A stretch of DNA of 64,000 nucleotides from Salarias fasciatus (lineage: Eukaryota > Chordata > Actinopteri > Blenniiformes > Blenniidae). Below, one piece after another: positions 59,081 through 64,000 of the stretch (position 1 is its first letter; every line of letters starts with the position of its first letter). The DNA is taken from the NCBI RefSeq assembly GCF_902148845.1, contig NW_021941373.1:1720944-1784943 (forward strand), given 5' to 3'. Both the position numbers and the translations under genes were made by a program. The notes beneath the pieces are model-generated. The model was not told the origin of the DNA. It ran no database searches and saw nothing but the letters and a program-made list of their open reading frames with translations.

Positions 59081-60289
59081 CTGAACACCAGGGATGGGGA
59101 GGAACGCAGGACATGTGACACAGTTACAAAAATAGGATACAAAAGCAGTGTAACTGTAATCCTTTACCATACATAAAACATGTGTAATCTCATTACAGGT
59201 ATATCTGATAAAAACATGGATTACTGATCAGGATTACACTGTAAAATCAGATTGAATATCCCAGACAAGTGAGCTCTCCAGGCTTTACAGCACAAACCAT
59301 GACACTACCATAGATACATAAAGAGTAGAGGTCATAGATATATAAAGAGTAGATGTCATAGATATATAAGAGGTCATAGATATATGAAGAGTAGAGGCCA
59401 TAGTAGATGTGGGCCAATATGAACTTTTTTCACAAAATCTCTAGAAGACATGTGGTTTCATAGGCGAAATGGTCCACTGATTCAGAATATGGCTGGTGTT
59501 TTGGCCTAGATATTGTATTTCGGTTGGTTCTTTGGCCATATTTGAAATGATGTGACTAAATTCCCATAAAAAACAGTTTTCTTGAAATAACACAAAAACT
59601 AGACAAGTTAGACCTATAGTTACTATGAAAGCTGAATACAAACCTTTACCTTCTGAACACTTTGAGCCTATTTGGAAGTCTCTAGTACCACTGGTTCTCA
59701 AGATTTGATATATTTTTCTTTTTTGGGGGGGTCTGACTGATGCCGCCAACAGATGTGTCAAGTATTGGCAAGTGAAACAAATATCTTCTTCAGATCATCA
59801 GTTGTGACCTTGCACTGGGCCAAACACTGGAAAAAGCATCTCATAAATGATTGTTTGAACGTCTTTCTCCCAGTTCTGATTGGAACCATGGGGAAATCAG
59901 TGGGAGTAGCTTCTGAGCTAGTAACTAGTAGTAGGCCTTTGATCTGATTGAGACTTTTTTGATGGACATGCCCACAACTACTGATGGAGTATACTCGGGA
60001 TCATCTGTTGCAATCTCCATGGATGCATCTCTGATGGCTTCAGCGTAGCAAGCTCTTTTTCGGACCATGTCCTCCCGCCTTTCTGCCTTCTACTTTTTCT
60101 CTGCACGTGGAAAAACTTTCTTCTCGCTCATGTTTCCTTTTGTGTTGCTTGGACCAATTCCTTGGTACCGTTTGTGAACAAGCACAACAATTGTCCTCAT
60201 AGGACAATGTCCTCATAGAAAGCGATATCTTCAACTCTCATCACAATATCATGTTTGACTTCAAGGTGCTTCTGATTGACATCTCTCTT
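59081..60289. other. Interval upstream of pair C, no gene recognised
   Basis: 59081-59330 repeats the sequence upstream of SRCR1 copies A and B. Around 59320-59400 a short tandem of tatataaagagtaga/gtcataga occurs. Minus-strand frames at 59441-59761 and 60040-60234 have no recognised domain; the second has a Cys-rich start (CCACSQT). A signal-peptide exon was not found. Confidence 0.45.
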
Positions 60290-60472
60290 TCCTCTGATGT
60301 CGTAGTACATCATGCATGTTATCGGTTGATGGTGGAGGAAACTCATCCAGACACAGGGAGGAACATGCTAACTCCACACAGAGAGGCCCACACAGTCTGG
60401 GGATTGAACCCATGACCCTCTTGCTGTGAAGCAAGAGCACTAACCACTTATCCACTGTGCTGCCTGAGCAAC
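60290..60472 (-). mobile_element. tRNA-derived SINE
   Basis: Minus strand begins with a tRNA-like head (gcagcacagtggataagtgg, B box gggttcaatcc) and continues with gactgtgtgggcctctctg and gtttcctccaccatcaaccg, a familiar fish SINE body. Length about 180 bp. Confidence 0.72.
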
Positions 60473-60801
60473 TTTTCTTGGGGTCAGAAGTTCTAGTATT
60501 CAACATTGTTGACATGATTCTGCAAAGAAAGCATATCTGAGCAAAGCAGTGTTTCATATCTGAAATGATCAAAACAGAAAAGGTGAACAGTTATAAACAT
60601 TAAACATACTACTATATACATTCCTTAGGCACTGTTGTGTTATGTCTGGAGTCAGTTTATTGAGTAGATATGCTTGCAGTGTCTGTTATTTGTCAATCTA
60701 AGCACCAAAATCATAGGAAAATCTTGACTTTCCCCAAAAACTGGGGTTGGTGCCGCATTACCTTGACTAATATCATATGACCTTGACCTTCAACTCACTT
60801 T
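60473..60801. other. Interval without a gene
   Basis: AT-rich, nothing recognised. Confidence 0.4.
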
Positions 60802-63354
60802 ACAGTTTTTCACAATTGCTAAAACACTAAACCCCACTGCCTGAACCAAACTGTCAGATGCTGGAGACCAAATCTCCATGACCATGACCATGCAGTAGTG
60901 TGCTTTTGTTATGTATTTATTTTTTGTTATGACAGTGAATTTAGATATCACTTTGACTTAGATGCTTTTTTTTTCCTAAATGCATTTCCAATATGTAAAA
61001 TTGTTCTGGCTCCTTATGAGCCACCCCAGACATGCCTGCATGAGGTTTTTTATTATTTTTATTATATGTTTAAGTTTTGATGGTGCGCTTTTATTTTGAA
61101 ATAAACCGGAAGTGTCGCAGCTCGCTACTTCCTGTCCAACGGAGTGAGGAAAAATTGATCTTTTTTGTCATCTTCTGCATATCTTGGGGCCAGCACAGCC
61201 TGTGAGTTGCTGAAACACAATGTATAGACATGCACTGATTGTAACTTTAGGTTCTGGAATGTTTGATATAGGTAGTGCCTCCAGAAATGTGTTTATTTGC
61301 TGTGTTAGCATATACGCTAATTAGCGCTAGCTAGCGGCTAGCGCTAGCATGTTTGTTTATTGTAACCTAGCTCTGATGCTATTTCTGTTTTTGTGTTACA
61401 GTTTTACCATTTGTTCTTCAACTATTAAAGACCACTAAAGAAGCGGTGGTGTGGTTTTTGAACAGTGGTTATCACCTGCCTAGCAACGGGGTGCGAGGGC
61501 AGGACAAAAATAAAAATTTTCTGTTCATTACACACTCTGAACACTGCTGGTTACTGTAAAAATAACCCACATTGGGTGGAATTGCTGACCCTGCGCTGGG
61601 TCCAAAAGGGACCGAGTTATTTCTACCCAGCCGTTTGGGTGGAAGAGTTGACCCTGATGCTGGGTCAAGATTTATCAGCAGGTCTGGGAAGGTTACTTTA
61701 CTGTAAAAATGTAAACCCTTAGAATTCAGAAACACGTGCCCTCTGCCATGCAAGGCTGTCAAACCCTCCACTGGAAGCCAGCTGGGGTTCAGGGCAGTTC
61801 ATTGACATGTAGAGGAAAAGATTTGAACTAACAACCACTCTACCAACTTAGCCACAGCCACACATGTCAATAGGGAGAGGGATGTCTCACATGTCTTTTC
61901 CTTCTTAGCCATTTCAATACAGTTTTTCACAATTGCTAAGACACATTTCTTGAAACCTCCATCCATTTTCTCAAAACCTTAATTAAACACAAATCCAAAA
62001 ATCCACACTACATTCACAAAAACCTCAGACATTTCTGTCAAAATCGAATTATCGCCTCAAAACCAGTTCTCTTGTGATCAAAACCACACTATGCGTTCAG
62101 ATCTTACACACAGCAAGTAAAAACATGTTCACCTCAGATCATTCATTAGACACTACATGAAATCACTGAGGACACAGCAAGCAGTCCACACTTTTAAACC
62201 TGCTGGGTTATTTTCCCAACCCATTTCCTGGGTAGTTCTAGATTTTGTGCAGATTGGGTCACTTTTACCCAAAATTAGATGAATTGTGTTGACCCAGCAG
62301 AGTGAATTGATGATTTGAACAAAATCACCATTTTGAACACTCCTGCAACTCCTTCTCCTTCTCGCATCTGGAGACTTCTGGCAACAAACGCAACAGAAAA
62401 CTGGAGTCCTGTGTTCTCACAGAGGATTATTGAAATGGCTAAGAAGGAACAGACATACAACATCCCTCTCTTTAAACTCATGTGTGGCTGTGGCTGAGTT
62501 GGTAGAGTGGTTGTATAGCAGTTGTGAGGTTGTTAGTTCAAATCTTTTCCTGTACATGTCAATGAACTGCACTGAACCCCAGCTGGCTTCCAGTGGAGGG
62601 TTTGACAGCCTTGCATGGCAGAGGGCACGTGTTTCTGAATTCTAAGGGTTTACATTTTTACAGTAAAGTAACCTTCGCAGACCTGCTGATAAATCTTGAC
62701 CCAGCATCAGGGTCAAATCTTCAGCCCAAACGGCTGGGTAGAAATAACCCAGCATTGGCTTGGTCCCTTTTGGACCCAGCGCTGGGTTAACAATTCCACC
62801 CAATGTGGGTTATTTTTACAGTAACCCAGCAGTTTTCAGAGTGTGTAGTGCACAGAAAATTTTTATTTTACACATTGGAAATGCGTTTGGAAAAAAAAGC
62901 ATCTAAGTCAAAGTGATATCTATATTCACTGTCATAACAAAAAATAAATACGAAACAAACAAAACAAAAGCAGACTCCTGCATGGTCACGGTCCTGGAGA
63001 TTCAGTCTCCAGCATCTTGTCTTTGTGCACACTTGGTCTGATCTCATCATTAGAAATATGTGTGTTCAGTTTTGAGCTGTTGTGTGTAAAAGATGACAGT
63101 TGTGTTGGAGTTGTGTTCACATTTTGCTGCCAGTGATTACAATTTTGCAAAAATGTTGTGAAATGTGTTTAGTGACTGAGAATGTGTCTAAGGTTTTGCA
63201 AAAAAGAGCAGATGGGTTTTGCAAATTGAGCATAGGACCAGAACAGTGTTTAAGTTTTTGCCAAAAGAGTGTTTGATTCAAAAAATGAGTTTGGGCCACT
63301 GAGAGTTTGGTTCAGGCAATGGGGTTTAGTGTTTTAGCAATTGTGAAAAACTGT
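60802..63354. repeat. Large nested palindrome built of MITEs
   Basis: Outer ends tacagtttttcacaattgct (60801) and its inverse (63335-63354). Inside, 60900-61000 pairs with 62860-62970 and 61510-61915 pairs with 62432-62850. The last pair contains repeated cccagc.ttgggt motifs common in fish and a tRNA-like segment (gtggctgagttggtagagtgg, gttcaaatc). About 500 bp at 61010-61500 is present on the left arm only. No protein is recognised. Confidence 0.8.
61916..62431. repeat. Inner 515-bp element at the centre of the palindrome
   Basis: It sits between the two inverted flanks (ttagccatttcaa on both sides) and starts with the same tacagtttttcacaattgct end as the outer element. A second copy in inverse lies at 63354-63865. 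Confidence 0.78.
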
Positions 63355-63865
63355 AATCCTCTGTGAGAACACAGGACTCCAGTTTTCTGTTGCGTTTGTT
63401 GTTAGAAGTCTCCAGATGCAAGAAGGAGAAGGAGTTGCAGGAGTGTTCAAAATGGTGATTTTGTTCAAATCATCAATTCACTCTGCTGGGTCAACACAAT
63501 TCATCTAATTTTGGGTAAAAGTGACCCAATCTGCACAAAATCTAGGGCTACCCAGGAAATGTGTTGGGAAAATAACCCAGCAGGTTTAAGAGTGTGGACT
63601 GCTTGCTGTGTCCTCAGTTATTTCATGTAGTGTCTAATAAACAATCTGAGGTGAACATGTTTCTACCTGCTGTGTGTAAGATCTGAACGCATAGTGTGGT
63701 TTTGATCACAAGAGAACTGGTTTTGAGGTGATAATTCGGTTTTGACAGAAATGTCTGAGATTTTTGTGAATGTAGTGTGGATTTTTGGATTTGTGTTTAA
63801 GGTTTTGAGAAAATGGATGGAGGTTTCAAGAAATGTGTTTTAGCAATTGTGAAAAACTGTAAAAT
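63354..63865. repeat. Inverted copy of the inner 515-bp element
   Basis: Reverse complement of 61916-62431 over its full length with few differences; ends ttgtgaaaaactgta. It abuts the outer palindrome's right end. Confidence 0.8.
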
Positions 63866-64000
63866 ATCATGAATGGAATCAGCACTCCAAAAAACCCAAC
63901 CAATCAATTTTGAAGTCAAAACTAAATATATTGTTGGATTGCATAATGGACTGGGTATGCGAAAAGGGCCCTTTTTGACAATATCCCAAACAAATGAAAA
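63866..64000. other. Right edge, nothing recognised
   Basis: Short AT-rich stretch to the window end without a feature. Confidence 0.4.

Overview
The window looks like accessory DNA from a ray-finned (teleost) fish. There is no operon structure. Genes are split into exons with GT/AG borders, and there are many AC/GT microsatellites and nuclear tRNA genes. The mobile elements are typical of fish: a gammaretrovirus-like ERV, a Polinton fragment, a copia fragment, L1-, L2- and RTE/Rex-type LINEs, several hAT lineages, a Harbinger piece, a TTAA-flanked palindromic element and many MITEs. I cannot name the species.

The clearest host genes are receptor genes built from scavenger-receptor cysteine-rich (SRCR) and immunoglobulin domains. 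Copy A (+, about 7556-9298) has exons SRCR1, SRCR2, Ig, transmembrane and cytoplasmic tail. Copy B (-, about 54827-56591) has the same five exons. An extra SRCR1-SRCR2 exon pair, C (-, 58388-59080), lies upstream of B and could be spliced to it because every exon border up to the tail is phase 1. A and B sit in inverted-repeat arms of about 3.8 kb (6835-10622 and 53490-57334), 43 kb apart, with their 3' ends facing each other. No signal-peptide exon was found.

Layout. 1-6834: minus-strand ERV (start of env, pol, gag, leader, 5' LTR) ending exactly at the edge of arm A. 6835-10622: arm A with SRCR copy A. 10788-14989: fossil Polinton integrase, a TTAA-flanked palindrome, an ERV pol scrap and an L1 ORF1 relic. 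15340-20950: nested MITEs, a glutamine-rich stretch, an RTE/Rex LINE 3' end and a 1.1-kb element with inverted ends. 21000-26933: an L2-type LINE split by a 2.3-kb hAT with an 8-bp target duplication and a surviving BED finger. 26934-33040: a 265-bp direct repeat, two hAT/ZBED relics and a 12 x 37-bp minisatellite. 34180-46199: a tRNA district (Lys, Pro, Ala, Gly and damaged Pro, Asp and Glu copies) partly arranged as an inverted duplication, with two more hAT elements between. 46213-50630: two oppositely oriented, partial copies of one intron-containing gene family with C2H2-like fingers, possibly Crypton-related, plus two telomere-motif MITEs. 51308-53301: Harbinger and copia remnants. 53490-59080: arm B and the C exons. 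59081-64000: a tRNA-derived SINE and a large nested palindrome.

Functionally, the SRCR-Ig genes would encode single-pass surface receptors, probably immune-type, and the tRNA genes serve translation. Almost everything else is transposon-derived. The most unusual items are the SRCR-Ig inverted duplication with its modular exons and TG-repeat splice tract, the fingered orphan gene family with matching splice phases, and the tRNA inverted duplication.
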